The notes under the pieces: model-generated | What the model was told of the DNA's origin: nothing | What the model saw: the letters and a program-made list of their open reading frames with translations, nothing else | Database searches by the model: none | Assembly (NCBI RefSeq): GCF_000961095.1 | Contig: NZ_CP011058.1 | Coordinates: 4,181,501-4,245,500 of the forward strand | Length of the DNA: 64,000 nucleotides | Direction of reading: 5' to 3' | Origin: Paenibacillus beijingensis | GTDB taxonomy: Bacteria > Bacillota > Bacilli > Paenibacillales > Paenibacillaceae | Position numbers and translations under genes: made by a program | Shown: in pieces, positions 1 through 11,298 of the stretch | How the letters are laid out: every line of letters starts with the position of its first letter | How positions within the stretch are numbered: the stretch's first letter is position 1

Positions 1-111
1 TTTGTTGGAATGAAGGAAGTTGAACTGCCGGGACGGCAGGGATCGCCTGGTCAATTTCTTTTCAATAGAAGGGATTACCCAGGAATCCCCCGCCTCTTAG
101 CGAATGCGTAG
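1..111 (+). CDS. C-terminal fragment of an unidentified protein, possibly IS200/IS605-type
   Basis: An open frame runs from base 1 to a TAG at 109-111 and gives the last 36 residues of a protein that begins outside the window. Its final codons run through a GC-rich hairpin (87-119) that is followed by GGTTCAA. A tnpB-type gene running into a hairpin-bearing right end that finishes in TTCAA is typical of IS200/IS605 elements, so this may be the tail of such an element. The peptide itself has no motif that I recognise, so the family assignment is weak. Confidence 0.35.
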   Translation, partial: FVGMKEVELPGRQGSPGQFLFNRRDYPGIPRLLANA

Positions 112-119
112 GCGGTGGG
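87..119 (+). terminator. GC-rich hairpin at the end of the partial ORF
   Basis: CCCCCGCCT (87-95) pairs with AGGCGGTGGG (110-119), leaving a single bulged T and a 14-base loop. It overlaps the stop codon of the upstream fragment. No T-run follows, so it is either a weak terminator or the right-end hairpin of an IS200/IS605-like element. Confidence 0.45.
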
Positions 120-511
120 AGGTTCAATTGAAAAAATCCGTCACAATCAGAAAAGATTGTTTATAATGGAATGATATATTAATTCGTCCCCGGACAGGTA
201 CGGGATGACACGCAATGTTCGACAGCTAAGCTCTATTAGTTTGAACAAAACCTTGGACTTGAAAAGTTTGCTGCGCGAGCAGATCATTCTTCCGATCGCT
301 GTTGCAGCCAAATTCTTTTACTCTAATATTCCTATAGGGCAAGAATTTGACTGCAAAGGCAAACACTCAAAGCTTTCCGTAGAAAATCCGCTTCGGAAGC
401 ATAAGCTTTGGTTCTCCAGAACGATCTGCTCTCTACGCTAATCTAGTCCCTTTCTTTGGTTCAACTTATACAGAGATTTGCTGCCGCAACATTTGTAAAG
501 GAGGAACGAAC
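112..511. other. Intergenic region, no gene recognised
   Basis: Apart from the hairpin tail, I see no convincing gene in these 400 bases. The only open frame (205-441, plus strand, 78 codons) lacks a ribosome binding site and its translation does not resemble a known protein. The last bases hold the AAGGAGG (497-503) that serves the next gene. Confidence 0.5.
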
Positions 512-1099
512 GTGACGGATAATGGTATGAGACCGGTTGTTAAGCCGTTCCGGTTCGGGTTTGTGCTGGGCCGCTTTCAGCACGTTCACGCGGGGCACGA
601 ATGGATGATCGACGCCGCCTTGGGTGTGTGCGACCATGTGCTGGTTCTGGTAGGCTCCGCGCAGCTTCACGGAACGGAACGCAACCCGTTCACCGCCGAC
701 TACCGGATCGAGCTGCTGCGGCGCTTGTACGGCGAATCGGTTCATATCGCGCCGCTGGCCGACTATACGCACGAAGGGGATCACAGCCATCATTGGGGCC
801 GCTATTTACTGCAGTCGGTCCGTGATTTTGCGCGGAAAAACGATCTTCCCGAGCCCGATCTGATGATTTACGGCCGCGACGAGGAGCGGGAGCAGTGGTT
901 TGCGGAAGAGGACGCAGCGGGTCTGGGAAGGCTTATTATTCCGCGCACGGCGCTGCCGATCAGCGCGACGCGGCTGAGGGAAGCGATTGTCGCCGGAGAC
1001 CGGGCGTATTGGGAGCGCTATGTAAACCGGGAGCTGCATGGCGAATTTCCGCGTATGCGCGAGCTGCTCAAGGAATTGTTGAAAGACGTTCAACCTTGA
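512..1099 (+). CDS. Adenylyltransferase of the nucleotidyltransferase fold, NadM/NMNAT-like
   Basis: This 195-residue protein is a cytidylyl/adenylyltransferase-fold enzyme. It probably adenylylates nicotinamide or nicotinate mononucleotide to make NAD precursors. GRFQHVHAGHEWMI near residues 20-33 carries the HxGH-type nucleotide-binding motif, and ISATRLR near residue 150 matches the second signature (ISxTxxR) of the family. The length fits NadM-type enzymes rather than the larger bifunctional NadR. The start is a GTG at 512, nine bases after a consensus AAGGAGG. The gene stands alone upstream of the leuS T-box leader. Substrate choice cannot be told from sequence alone. Confidence 0.7.
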   Translation: MTDNGMRPVVKPFRFGFVLGRFQHVHAGHEWMIDAALGVCDHVLVLVGSAQLHGTERNPFTADYRIELLRRLYGESVHIAPLADYTHEGDHSHHWGRYLLQSVRDFARKNDLPEPDLMIYGRDEEREQWFAEEDAAGLGRLIIPRTALPISATRLREAIVAGDRAYWERYVNRELHGEFPRMRELLKELLKDVQP

Positions 1100-1149
1100 C
1101 ACCTTCAACATGCTTCTTTATAATCGGAAATAACCATTTTTTTATATTT

Positions 1150-1430
1150 CGGTGTTGAAGAGGAGCAGTAGTTGCGTAAGCGAGGACAAGAGAGCCGGCG
1201 GCTGGTGGAAGCCGGACCCGCGAACGACATGACGAATCTCGCCTCGGAGCCGTGCGCGCTAATCCGCTGTATTCGCCCCTCGCGAAGCGGACAAACGCAC
1301 CGTCTGGCCCGCGTTATGGGCTTAAAGTGAGCGGATGGCAAAGCATGCCGGCCGCTAACTAGGGTGGTACCACGGGAACTGCAGTCTCTCGTCCCTAGCG
1401 AATGTCGCTGGGGGCAGAGGCTTTTTTTGT
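1150..1430 (+). promoter_or_regulatory. T-box leader controlling leuS (Leu specifier CTC)
   Basis: The untranslated leader contains the canonical T-box sequence AGGGTGGTACCACGGG at 1361-1376, which binds the acceptor end of uncharged tRNA. It is followed by a strong intrinsic terminator: CCCTAGCGA pairs with TCGCTGGGG, and a T-run occupies about 1423-1429. Upstream, Stem I closes with GCGAGG and CCTCGG, and the expected specifier triplet is CTC at 1238-1240, a leucine codon. Uncharged tRNA-Leu would stabilise the antiterminator and allow leuS to be read. Confidence 0.93.
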
Positions 1431-1494
1431 GGTTTTTTTAGATTATGCTTACGAAGTGGTTTTGCCTTCGGCAAAACCTTGAGGAGGAACCGTC

Positions 1495-3927
1495 ATGAGT
1501 CAAGAACAGCAAAACTACAACCCGCTTGTCATCGAGCCGAAATGGCAGCAGTACTGGGACCGCAACGAAACGTTCAAAACGACCGAGGACAGCGGCAAGC
1601 CTAAATTTTATGCGCTCGATATGTTCCCTTATCCTTCCGGCGCAGGGCTGCACGTCGGGCACCCGGAAGGGTATACGGCGACGGATATCGTCTCCCGCTA
1701 CAAAAGAATGCGCGGCTTCAACGTGCTTCATCCGATGGGATGGGACGCGTTCGGACTGCCGGCGGAGCAGCATGCGCTCGACACGGGCGAGCATCCGCGC
1801 GATATTACGGTAAAGAACATCAACAACTTCCGCCGTCAAATCAAATCGCTCGGCTTCTCCTACGATTGGGACCGCGAAATCAGCACGACCGATCCGGATT
1901 ACTACAAATGGACGCAGTGGATTTTTATCCAGCTGTACAACAAAGGTCTCGCTTACGTCGCCGAAGTGCCCGTGAACTGGTGTCCGGCGCTCGGAACGGT
2001 GCTGGCGAACGAAGAGGTCATCGACGGCAAGAGCGAGCGCGGCGGTCATCCCGTCATCCGCAAGCCGATGCGCCAATGGGTGCTGAAAATTACCGAATAT
2101 GCCGAGCGGCTGCTGGAGGATTTGGAAGAGCTGGACTGGTCGGAAAGCATCAAAGATATGCAGCGCAACTGGATCGGCAAGTCGACGGGAGCGGAGGTTA
2201 CGTTCGCGCTGGAAGGACACGACGCGGCGCTGACCGTGTTCACGACCCGTCCCGATACGCTGTTCGGCGCGACATACTGCGTGCTTGCTCCCGAGCATGA
2301 GCTGGTGGACGTCATTACGACCGACGGACAGCGCGCAGCGGTCGGCGATTACCGCGAAGCTGCAGCCCGCAAGAGCGACCTCGAGCGGACCGATTTGGCC
2401 AAGGACAAAACGGGCGTATTCACGGGTGCTTATGCGATCAATCCGGTCAGCGGCGCGAAAGTGCCGGTATGGATTGCCGACTATGTACTGGCAGGCTACG
2501 GCACCGGCGCCATTATGGCCGTTCCGGGACACGATCAGCGCGACTGGGAGTTTGCGAAGCAGTTCGATCTGCCGATCGTCGAGGTCGTTGAAGGCGGCGA
2601 CGTTGCGAAGGAAGCTTATGCCGGCGACGGTCCGCACGTCAATTCCGAATTCCTGAACGGGCTTGGCAATGCCGAAGCGATTGCGGCGATGATTAAGAAG
2701 CTGGAAGAGAGCGGCAAAGGACAAGGCAAAGTGACGTACCGTCTGCGCGACTGGCTGTTCAGCCGTCAGCGCTACTGGGGCGAGCCGATCCCGATTCTGC
2801 ACTTGGAGGACGGCACGATGAAGCCGGTGCCGGAAGACCAGCTGCCGCTGCTGCTGCCGGACGTCGATGCGATCAAGCCGTCGGGAACGGGGGAATCGCC
2901 GCTGGCCAATGTGAAAGAGTGGGTCGAGACGGTCGATCCCGAGACGGGCATGAAGGCGCGCCGCGAGACGAACACGATGCCGCAATGGGCCGGCAGCTGC
3001 TGGTATTACCTGCGTTTCATCGATCCGCATAATGACAAGGAGCTGATCTCTCCGGAGAAGCAGAAGCAGTGGCTTCCGGTCGACCTGTACATCGGCGGCG
3101 CGGAGCACGCGGTGCTTCATCTGCTGTATGCGCGGTTTTGGCATAAAGTGCTGTACGACCTCGGCATCGTATCGACAAAAGAGCCTTTCCACAAGCTGGT
3201 CAACCAAGGCATGATTTTGGGCACCAACAACGAGAAAATGAGCAAATCGCGCGGCAACGTCATCAATCCCGACGATATCGTGGGCGAATTCGGGGCCGAT
3301 ACGCTGCGGATGTACGAAATGTTTATGGGGCCGCTGGAAGCGACGAAGCCTTGGAGCGCTAACGGCGTCGAAGGCACATTCCGTTTCCTGAGCCGGGTGT
3401 GGAGGCTGTTCGTCGGCGACGACGGAGGGCTGAATCCGAAAATTTCGGAAGGTGCCGGCAGCGACGCGATGATGCGCGTATGGCACCGGTCGATCAAAAA
3501 GGTGACCGACGATTTCGAGAACCTGCGCTTTAATACGGCGATCAGCCAGTTGATGATTTTTGTCAATGAAGCTTACAAAGCCGAAACGCTGCCGCGCAAA
3601 GCGATGGCGGACTTCCTGCAGCTGCTGTCGCCGCTTGCGCCGCACATTGCAGAAGAGCTGTGGGAGAGACTCGGAAACAAAGAGTCGATTACGTATGAGC
3701 CGTGGCCGTCTTACGAGGAAGCTTGGACAGTGGACAGCGAAGTGGAAATTGTCGTTCAGGTGAACGGTAAAATCGCGGAGCGCGTATCCATTGCAGCCGA
3801 TACCGATACGGCGGACATGGAACGGATCGCCAAGGAGCTGGATAGGGTCAAGGAATTGACCGCAGGCAAAACGATCCGTAAAGTAATCGCCGTCAAAGGC
3901 AAGCTTGTCAATATTGTAGCCAACTGA
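1495..3927 (+). CDS. leuS: Leucyl-tRNA synthetase
   Basis: This is a cytoplasmic class I aminoacyl-tRNA synthetase that charges tRNA-Leu. The 810-residue length is normal for bacterial LeuRS. The HIGH-type motif appears as HVGHPEG near residues 53-59. The CP1 editing domain follows ([12 protein letters not shown], then [10 protein letters not shown]). The KMSKS loop is at about residue 580 (NEKMSKSRG). The C-terminal anticodon-binding region ends in [10 protein letters not shown] ribosome binding site (TTGAGGAGG) precedes the ATG. The upstream T-box with a CTC specifier agrees with the assignment. Base composition is GC-rich like the rest of the host DNA. Confidence 0.98.
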   Translation: MSQEQQNYNPLVIEPKWQQYWDRNETFKTTEDSGKPKFYALDMFPYPSGAGLHVGHPEGYTATDIVSRYKRMRGFNVLHPMGWDAFGLPAEQHALDTGEHPRDITVKNINNFRRQIKSLGFSYDWDREISTTDPDYYKWTQWIFIQLYNKGLAYVAEVPVNWCPALGTVLANEEVIDGKSERGGHPVIRKPMRQWVLKITEYAERLLEDLEELDWSESIKDMQRNWIGKSTGAEVTFALEGHDAALTVFTTRPDTLFGATYCVLAPEHELVDVITTDGQRAAVGDYREAAARKSDLERTDLAKDKTGVFTGAYAINPVSGAKVPVWIADYVLAGYGTGAIMAVPGHDQRDWEFAKQFDLPIVEVVEGGDVAKEAYAGDGPHVNSEFLNGLGNAEAIAAMIKKLEESGKGQGKVTYRLRDWLFSRQRYWGEPIPILHLEDGTMKPVPEDQLPLLLPDVDAIKPSGTGESPLANVKEWVETVDPETGMKARRETNTMPQWAGSCWYYLRFIDPHNDKELISPEKQKQWLPVDLYIGGAEHAVLHLLYARFWHKVLYDLGIVSTKEPFHKLVNQGMILGTNNEKMSKSRGNVINPDDIVGEFGADTLRMYEMFMGPLEATKPWSANGVEGTFRFLSRVWRLFVGDDGGLNPKISEGAGSDAMMRVWHRSIKKVTDDFENLRFNTAISQLMIFVNEAYKAETLPRKAMADFLQLLSPLAPHIAEELWERLGNKESITYEPWPSYEEAWTVDSEVEIVVQVNGKIAERVSIAADTDTADMERIAKELDRVKELTAGKTIRKVIAVKGKLVNIVAN

Positions 3928-3961
3928 ATCAATCGTTCTCCAAGCCATGGAAAGCATCCGT

Positions 3962-4024
3962 GAAGAGGTGAATGGTCCTGCTCCGCGCGCATTAAGGCGC
4001 GCCGGTCGGACCGTTCACCTCTTC
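3962..4024. terminator. Long inverted repeat between convergent leuS and comER
   Basis: GAAGAGGTGAATGGTCC (3962-3978) pairs almost perfectly with GGACCGTTCACCTCTTC (4008-4024). An inner GCGCGC/GCGCGC stem closes an ATTAAG loop. The structure spans the 3' end of comER, including its last codons, and lies about 35 bases beyond the leuS stop. It is well placed to act as a two-way transcription barrier, but neither side has a clear T-run. Confidence 0.6.
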
Positions 4025-4843
4025 GCCGTAGAAGGAGGCTTGCACCTTTTCCAGATCCTCCTTGAACTTTGCATGCGTCGTACGGATCAGCTTATTGAAT
4101 ATCTCATCCGTTTCGCTGTGCAGCAGCTTCAGAGCTTGCTCCGTAATGCCGCCCGGAACGGCGACGCGCTGCTGTACGAGCTTCGGCGTAAGACCGCCTT
4201 CGGTAAGAAGTCTGCCCGTTCCGAGCAGCATCGAGCTGGCTATGGACACCGCATCGTCGTATTCGATGCCCGTCTCTGCGACGGCCGCATCGATCAGCCG
4301 CTGAAGCAGAAAGGCGATGAAGGCAGGTCCGCAGCTGGAAAGATCGGACACGACCCGGGTAAAGCGTTCTTCTATGAAGATCGGTTCGCTGATGCCGCTT
4401 AGAAGCTGTTCCAACGCGTTGCGGTCTGCCGGTTGAATTCGGCTTCCATACATGCAAAGCGAAGCGCCGCTCATAATCCGGTTGGTGATGCTAGGAATCA
4501 CTTTGGCGATTTTACAAGGCAGCCAGTCCTCCAGATGCGAAATCAGGACGGGACTTGTGATCGACACAATCAACTGTTCGGGGCGGGCATAAGGGCGAAG
4601 CTCGTCGACGACGCATTTGAAATCGGACGGTTTGATGCACAGAAACAGGCAGTCGCTGTGCAGCAGCGCTTCCTTGTTGGATGAGACGGCCCGCAAGCCG
4701 GGATAATAGGTTGCCAGACGTTCCACTTTTGAGAATGTCCGGTTAGCAGCGGCAATCTGTTCCGGCTTCAGCACCCCCGATTCGATAAACGCTTCGATTA
4801 ATAGTCCTCCCATGCTGCCCGTTCCGATAAAACCGACCTTCAT
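3992..4843 (-). CDS. comER: ComER, pyrroline-5-carboxylate reductase-like protein
   Basis: This is a ProC-family protein of 283 residues with an N-terminal Rossmann motif (VGFIGTGSMGGLL). The C-terminal half carries the dimerisation helices and the SSCGPAF-like segment typical of the P5C reductase family. In Bacillus, comER lies divergently next to the comE operon, exactly as here, and it is usually annotated as a late competence or sporulation-linked protein rather than the main proline enzyme. I chose the ATG at 4843 because a GGGAGGG motif sits about nine bases upstream. An in-frame start 33 bases earlier lacks this. The gene is convergent with leuS. Confidence 0.88.
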   Translation of the reverse strand: MKVGFIGTGSMGGLLIEAFIESGVLKPEQIAAANRTFSKVERLATYYPGLRAVSSNKEALLHSDCLFLCIKPSDFKCVVDELRPYARPEQLIVSITSPVLISHLEDWLPCKIAKVIPSITNRIMSGASLCMYGSRIQPADRNALEQLLSGISEPIFIEERFTRVVSDLSSCGPAFIAFLLQRLIDAAVAETGIEYDDAVSIASSMLLGTGRLLTEGGLTPKLVQQRVAVPGGITEQALKLLHSETDEIFNKLIRTTHAKFKEDLEKVQASFYGEEVNGPTGAP

Positions 4844-4984
4844 CAAGATCCCTCCCTGCGTAAACGTGCGTTTCATTCCGCGAATGCTCTTACTAGGGTA
4901 TGCAGAGCGGCTCGGCTAACATGCCCGGTCATTTTTCAAAATTGTTTGCAGCTTTCATCAATACCGACAAGGGGTTGAATTTAA

Positions 4985-5533
4985 GTGAACAACGCTCAAT
5001 GGTGGAGAGAAAAAAGATCGTGGGCGGTTGCGCTCACTGCCGCTGCCGGAGCTGTGCTGCTCATTATCGGGCTGCTGCGACCGGAAGCGGATGAACCCCA
5101 AGGGTGGAAGCGGCTTGATGCAGCGCTTGAGGAGGCGCTAATACCGGTGCAGCAAGAGATGGCGGGTGCAGGCAATGAGCAGGGCAGCAAAAAGATAAGT
5201 GAGCGGCTGCCTGACGAGCGAAAAGATGATCCGGGAAATGCGACCGATGCTGCGGGTGGAGGAAAAGCCGCATCTGCGGCCGCCGGTGGCGGCTCGGGGG
5301 ACAGGCCGGCCGGGGGTCCGGTGTGGAGCGGCGACGGCAGGCTGAACATTAATTATGCGACGGCGGAGCAGCTGGACGAGCTGCCGGGCATCGGTCCTGC
5401 TAAAGCGAAAGCGATCGTAGCGGACCGGGAACGCAACGGACTTTTCCAATCCGTCGATGATATGCAGCGGGTAAAAGGCGTCGGCCCAAAAATGCTGGAA
5501 AAAATGAGAAGCGCTATTGTGGCGGAACCATAA
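4985..5533 (+). CDS. comEA: ComEA, DNA receptor for transformation
   Basis: ComEA is the membrane-anchored double-stranded DNA receptor of the competence machinery, which hands DNA to the ComEC channel. The protein has 182 residues. A short cytoplasmic N-terminus is followed by one membrane helix (about residues 13-31) and a flexible Ala/Gly/Glu-rich linker. A C-terminal double helix-hairpin-helix DNA-binding domain (about 119-180) is seen from NINYATAEQLDELPGIGPAK and RVKGVGPKMLEK. The start is a GTG at 4985 behind AAGGGG. The gene is intact, although the downstream comEC is interrupted. Confidence 0.93.
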   Translation: MNNAQWWREKRSWAVALTAAAGAVLLIIGLLRPEADEPQGWKRLDAALEEALIPVQQEMAGAGNEQGSKKISERLPDERKDDPGNATDAAGGGKAASAAAGGGSGDRPAGGPVWSGDGRLNINYATAEQLDELPGIGPAKAKAIVADRERNGLFQSVDDMQRVKGVGPKMLEKMRSAIVAEP

Positions 5534-5579
5534 ATGTGCGAAAATGGTTTCAGCTTTATAGTATAGTTATCATATCTAA

Positions 5580-6887
<1,308 letters not shown>

Positions 6888-7090
6888 GAAGCAAACTCGA
6901 ATTGAACCGCACAAGCTCGGAATAAAGCGCACAATCTCGAAATACCGAGCAAACCGCTTAAACGGGTTAAACCTGGACTTGATCCATTGCATGCTGGGCT
7001 TAATGGGAAATTTCCGGTATAATGGGAAACGACGAGAATCGACCCGGTTACATCGGTCGCCCGGAAATCGGCCCGAAAGGAATGGAACGT

Positions 7091-7621
7091 ATGGCTGCTT
7101 CTGATCATGACGCATCCCGCAAAGATTGGGATACTTATTTTATGGATATCGCATATATGGTATCGACCCGTTCACGCTGCCCGAGAAGGCACGTCGGCTC
7201 GGTACTGGTGCAGGGCAAAAAGCTGCTGGGCACCGCTTATAACGGCGCGCCGATGGGCGTTCAGGATTGCTCCGAGGCCGGCTGCATGATCGTGGAGGAG
7301 TGGGAGCAGAAGCTTGTGGACGGCAAATCGGATTTGGTGAAAAAGCAGCGATGCATTCGCACCATTCACGCCGAACAGAACCTGCTGCTTTTTACCGACC
7401 GGACCGACCGCGAAGGCTCGACCGTATACGTAACGGACCAGCCGTGCTGGACATGCGCCAATATGCTCGCCAACAGCGGGATCCGGGAAATCGTATTCGA
7501 CCGCCCCTATCCGAAGGATAGCGACAAGGTGATGAAGCTGATGGAGCAAAAAGGAATCGTATTTCGGCCGCTTCAAGGGTACGAGCCCCCCGCTCAGGCG
7601 GGAATGAACGTGATTTCATAG
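7091..7621 (+). CDS. comEB: ComEB, dCMP deaminase-like protein
   Basis: This zinc-dependent deoxycytidylate deaminase-family protein has 176 residues. The catalytic HAE is at about residue 93 (TIHAEQN), and the zinc ligands PCWTC are at about 118-122. A second metal or nucleotide region (CPRRHVGSVL, YNGAPMG) is also typical of dCMP deaminases. I chose ATG 7091, about nine bases after AAAGGA; open frame upstream to 7022 has no such signal. In Bacillus, ComEB lies in the comE operon and has been linked to competence protein localisation, although its enzymatic role is separate. Confidence 0.9.
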   Translation: MAASDHDASRKDWDTYFMDIAYMVSTRSRCPRRHVGSVLVQGKKLLGTAYNGAPMGVQDCSEAGCMIVEEWEQKLVDGKSDLVKKQRCIRTIHAEQNLLLFTDRTDREGSTVYVTDQPCWTCANMLANSGIREIVFDRPYPKDSDKVMKLMEQKGIVFRPLQGYEPPAQAGMNVIS

Positions 7622-7695
7622 CGTCACCGGATCGGTCTGAACTTGTGCTGCCGCTTGTGCCCCGGTTTGGATGGTCCTATAGAACGCTGCCGAGG

Positions 7696-7745
7696 AAGAA
7701 CCTCTTTATTAGCATCTTGCGATGCGGATAAAGGGGTTCTTTTTG
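7696..7745 (+). terminator. Intrinsic terminator after comEB
   Basis: AAGAACCTCTTTAT (7696-7709) pairs with ATAAAGGGGTTCTT (7728-7741), with G-T wobbles, around an 18-base loop that has its own small stem (GCATCTTGCGATGC). A T-run follows directly. It would separate comEB from comEC transcription. The remaining bases to 7936 hold no gene, only a small CCTC-GATA-GAGG hairpin near 7876 and the comEC ribosome binding site. Confidence 0.8.
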
Positions 7746-7936
7746 CTGTAAACGATTGTTCCCAGGGGCACGAGGTTTTTTTGACCACAGATCGAATTTA
7801 TAAATTTCGCAGTTGCGAAAATCAAAATCTTGGCGATAAAACCTACCTGTAAACACGGTCGCTCATCCCTGAGAGGCCTCGATAGAGGTTTTCTCATGCT
7901 GTTCGGATTTATCCGCCGCATGAAAGGAGGTTGTTG

Positions 7937-10633
7937 ATGTTGCGCCATTTGCCGTATCACTTGAACAGCCGTCCGCTGCTGTGGTTCGCCGTCTGCTTTG
8001 TGTTCGGCAGCGCTGCGGCTGCAGGCTGGAGCGGCTCCGGCATCTTTCTATGCGGCGGAGGTTTGGCGCTGCTGCTGGCGGCGCTGGCTGCGGCCAGGCG
8101 CATGAGCGTTCCGCTCGCAGCGGCATGCCTGGCGGCGTATGCGGCGGCTGCGGGCGGGCGAATATGGAGCGATGCGCGCGGGGCGACCGCTCTGCAGGAC
8201 ATCCTTGCCGCTGCAGAAGTGCAGTTTCCGCCGCCGGAAACGAAGGCGGAAGCGGCGGGGACGATTGTGTCGCCGGTGGTGATCGACGGCGACCTCGTTT
8301 CGTTCAAGATGGCGGCGGACTCCGTCGCCGTCATCGGAGAAGCGGCGCCGCGCGCGGTGCGCGAGCGCCTGCTCGTCAAGGTCCGGCTGCAGCGCCAGCC
8401 GGAGCAGCAAACCGCCGCCGGCTGGCAGCGCGGCGACCGGGTTCGAGCGGCCGGCTTGCTTGCGCTGCCGGCCGAAGCGTCTAATCGCGGCGGATTCGAC
8501 TACCGCCGCTATCTTCGCAGCCAGGGTATCCACTGGCTGCTTGAAGCGGACGGCGCCGCCGCCATCGAGGCGGCGCCGGGCAGCCCCTTCAGCGCCGCCG
8601 GCTTGTTGGCGCGCATCGACAGCGCCCGCGCCGTTATGGGCGCGGGCATGGACCGGCTGTACCCGGATATTCAGTCCGGGTATATGAAAGGACTTGTCCT
8701 GGGCATTACGGACGACCTGGACCCGGCATTGTACCGTCAATTTTCACAGCTCGGATTGACGCATATATTGGCGATCTCCGGCCTTCATGTGGCCGTCGTG
8801 CTGTATGCGCTCGGCGCGGTTCTCCGGCTGCTGCGGCAGCCGCGCGAACGCATACTCGGCGTGCTGATCGCGGCGGTTCCGCTCTACGTGCTGCTCTCCG
8901 GAGCGTCGCCATCCGTAATCCGCGCCGGCATCATGGCGGTGCTGGGGCTGACGGCTGCCCGCATGAACAAGCTGAAGGACGGACTGCACCTGCTGGCCGC
9001 ATCCGCCGTGCTGATGCTCGTCTGGAACCCGCTCATCATCGAGAACGTCAGTTTCCAGCTCTCCTATCTCGTTACGGCCGGACTGATCGTCGGCGTTCCG
9101 ATGGTGAACCGTTTGCTGCCGAATGGAAAGCGCGGCAAGCGGCTGCGCGATGCGGCGGTCGTGACGGTTACGGCGCAGGCGGCTTCCTTTCCGCTGACGA
9201 TTTATTATTTCAACCAGTTCCATTTGCTTTCGCTGCCGGCCAATCTTCTGCTGGTGTCGTTTATAAGCGCCGTTATTATGCCTGTCGGTGCGGTTTCTTT
9301 GCTGCTGCTGCTGCTGTGGCCGTCCGCCGCCGGTCTGCTCGCGGATGCAGCCGCTTTCGGCAACAAATGGACTTTTGAGCTGATCGGATGGATGAACGGC
9401 GCCGATACGCTGCGCACGATCTGGGCGACGCCGCCGCTCTGGTGGATCGCGGCATGGTACGGGACGCTTGCGCTGCTGCTCAACCGGCTGGCGGGTCATG
9501 TGCGAGCTGCGGCCATGGTATCGAATCGGCAAGTAACCGCGCCGCGATCAACAGGGGCCGCGGTATTCCCGCCATTTGCGCCGAGTCGTGATGACACTGT
9601 GCCGCTTGGTGCGGGTATATCTTCAGCGCACCCGACCGGCGACATCGGATGGATGCGGGCGGGGGGAACGGCGGTGGCGGCAGGTGGGGCAGGCATGGCG
9701 GGAATGCTCGCTTTGGCACGGGCCGGGACAGGCGGCAGGCGCGGCTTTTCGGTGATGTGCACCGCGCTGACGGCTGCAGCTGCAGCACTGCTGCTCGTCT
9801 ATGCGTGGAATCCCGGCTGGAACGACACAACTGCCCGCGTCAGCATACTCGACGTCGGTCAGGGCGATTCCATTCTGGTGTGCACGCCGTCCGGAAAGCA
9901 TATGCTAGTCGATGGCGGCGGCACGCCCGCATTCCGCCGCGAGGGGGAGGAATGGCGCGAGCGGCGGGATCCTTTCGAGATCGGACGCAAAACGGTTGTC
10001 CCGCTCTTGATGAAACGGGGCGTCAAAGAAATCGATCTGCTTGTCGTATCCCATCTGGACAGTGATCATATCGGCGGATTGCAGGCGCTGCTGGAATCGG
10101 TTCCGGTTCGTCGCATTCTTTGGAACGGCTCGGTCAAACGCTCCGACGACGCCGCCAAGCTGCTGCAAACGGCGCTGAACAGGAATATTCCGCTCTACGG
10201 CGCCGAGAAAGGGCAAGCTTGGCGCATCGACCGGGAAACGACGATCGACGTGCTGTGGCCCTGGAAGCATGCAGAACCGGCCGCGATAGCGGCCACAACT
10301 GTACCCGCAATGGCCAACAACACGGCAACCGCAAAGCCCGGCTCTGCCGCAGGAGCCTCAGCAGCCTCTCTTATTCCCGTAGAAGAAGAGCAGAACGAGG
10401 CGAGTGTCGTTTCGTTGATTACGATGTACGGCCGCACCTTTCTCTTGACGGGAGATATCGGAACGGAGACGGAGCAGGCGATTTTGGAGGACCGTCGTGC
10501 CGCTGATGCTGCCGCTGCAGCATCGTCGGGGGCAAACTCTTTATCCGCAACCGGCAGCGCGACGCCGACGGAATCTTCGACGGCTCTTTCTTCTGCGGCA
10601 ACGATGACTGTTACTAATACTATTGAGACTTAA
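7937..10633 (+). pseudogene. comEC: ComEC, 5' part, interrupted by a Tn7-like transposon
   Basis: ComEC forms the membrane channel for single-stranded DNA uptake. This fragment encodes about 898 residues. It includes N-terminal membrane helices, the competence domain (FQLSYLVTAGLIVG; ISGLHVAVV near residue 280) and the start of the metallo-beta-lactamase-like nuclease domain (DVGQGDSI, HMLVDGGG, VSHLDSDHIGG, LLTGDIG). It lacks the final GHHGS motif, which lies at 56948 onwards. Host codons end at base 10623, and the last residues before the TAA at 10631 are transposon-encoded. The start is taken as ATG 7937, six bases after AAAGGAGG; TTG 7931 and 7934 are closer to it. The gene is probably non-functional while the element is present. 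Confidence 0.95.
10619..10623. repeat. Target-site duplication ACTAT, left copy
   Basis: This five-base direct repeat flanks the outer element; its partner is at 56925-56929. Tn7-family transposition makes 5-bp duplications. With one copy removed together with the element, the comEC frame reads straight through ACT-ATG-AAA. Confidence 0.9.
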
Positions 10634-10847
10634 CTCATTTATACTCCGAAAATTAACCCATAATATTGCCTACAAATATTTAAAGCTTGTCATTACGGGA
10701 CTTCTGAGGTTGGCGTTTAAAAATTTTGTCATTTGAATTACGAAATCAGTTCCATCTTGATCTTCATGATTAATTTCACCAGCTAATATTATGAACTTTT
10801 GGCAAATTTATTATTTCCATTGAGACTTCTGGCAAGTTTATTGTACA
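10624..10847 (+). repeat. Left end of outer element with TnsB-like binding repeats
   Basis: The terminal TGAGACTTAACTCAT is followed by AATTAACCCATAATATTGCC (10651-10670), which closely matches the reverse complement of the right terminus. Two further boxes follow: GGCAAATTTATTATTTCCA (10801-10819) and GGCAAGTTTATTGTACA (10831-10847). The same boxes occur inverted at 56851-56895. Widely spaced left-end sites and tightly packed right-end sites are the pattern known for Tn7. Confidence 0.82.
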
Positions 10848-11205
10848 TTGAAGTTAATTCAAAAGAAAAAGTAAGTTGCCGACCGATAGGGATTTTTTCA
10901 TGGGAAAACAGGTCGTAAGAACAACCGTTACACTGAGTAATTAAAGAACGAAGTGTAAAGTTAGTGACCGAGGGGAAGGTTTCGGAAACGGCAACCATTT
11001 GAACAAGTAGCCTTACCAGGTTTGTCAGTGGAAGAAGGAAAGGGGGAGATTCGCCCGATTGCGGCAATCTAGTTTTTTGGATTCATTTACGAAGCGCGCG
11101 ACCAAATGTCCGTCTAGGTGACGCGCATACGCTAGCGTTCCAGCGGGCACTACAACGCGCCGATCGTAGTTCAGCAGTGGGGTTAAGGCGGCCGAGTTGG
11201 AAACA
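10848..11205. other. Non-coding left arm with a GC-rich coding-like fragment
   Basis: No intact gene is visible. From about 11060 to 11205 the base composition jumps to host-like GC. On the minus strand around 11064-11177 a reading frame gives VVVPAGTLAYARHLDGHLV, which looks protein-coding but which I cannot place. The region before it (10848-11060) holds a 92-codon minus-strand frame without a recognisable product. Confidence 0.4.
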
Positions 11206-11295
11206 ATGGATGCCCATCCCCACGGTCATGCCGGCGATAGCCGACTCGGCAAACGGGGGATCGATTACGTGGTAGTCGCCTAATTCCTTCTGCAG
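11206..11295 (-). pseudogene. Fragment of a 2-oxo-acid dehydrogenase E1-beta gene
   Basis: Thirty codons on the minus strand read LQKELGDYHVIDPPFAES followed by AIAGMTVGMGIH. This matches the well-conserved E1-beta region (LQKxFGxxRVxDTPxAESxIxGxAxGMxxxG) of pyruvate or branched-chain 2-oxo-acid dehydrogenases. It starts four bases after the stop of the neighbouring tniQ gene, in the same frame, and similarity stops abruptly at about 11206. Its GC-rich composition resembles the host rather than the transposon. It is probably a captured scrap; no complete gene is present. Confidence 0.55.
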
Positions 11296-11298
11296 AGT

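Noticed and set aside
1438..3957. Long minus-strand open frame (839 codons) opposite leuS
   Set aside because: It is the mirror of a GC-rich, strongly conserved gene; its translation has no recognisable domain, while the plus strand encodes complete LeuRS.
10651..10670. Alternative left terminus of the outer element at the TTAACCCATAA box
   Set aside because: This box resembles the right terminus more than the actual left tip, but it has no TG start or matching duplication, and only the ends at 10624 and 56924 restore the comEC frame.
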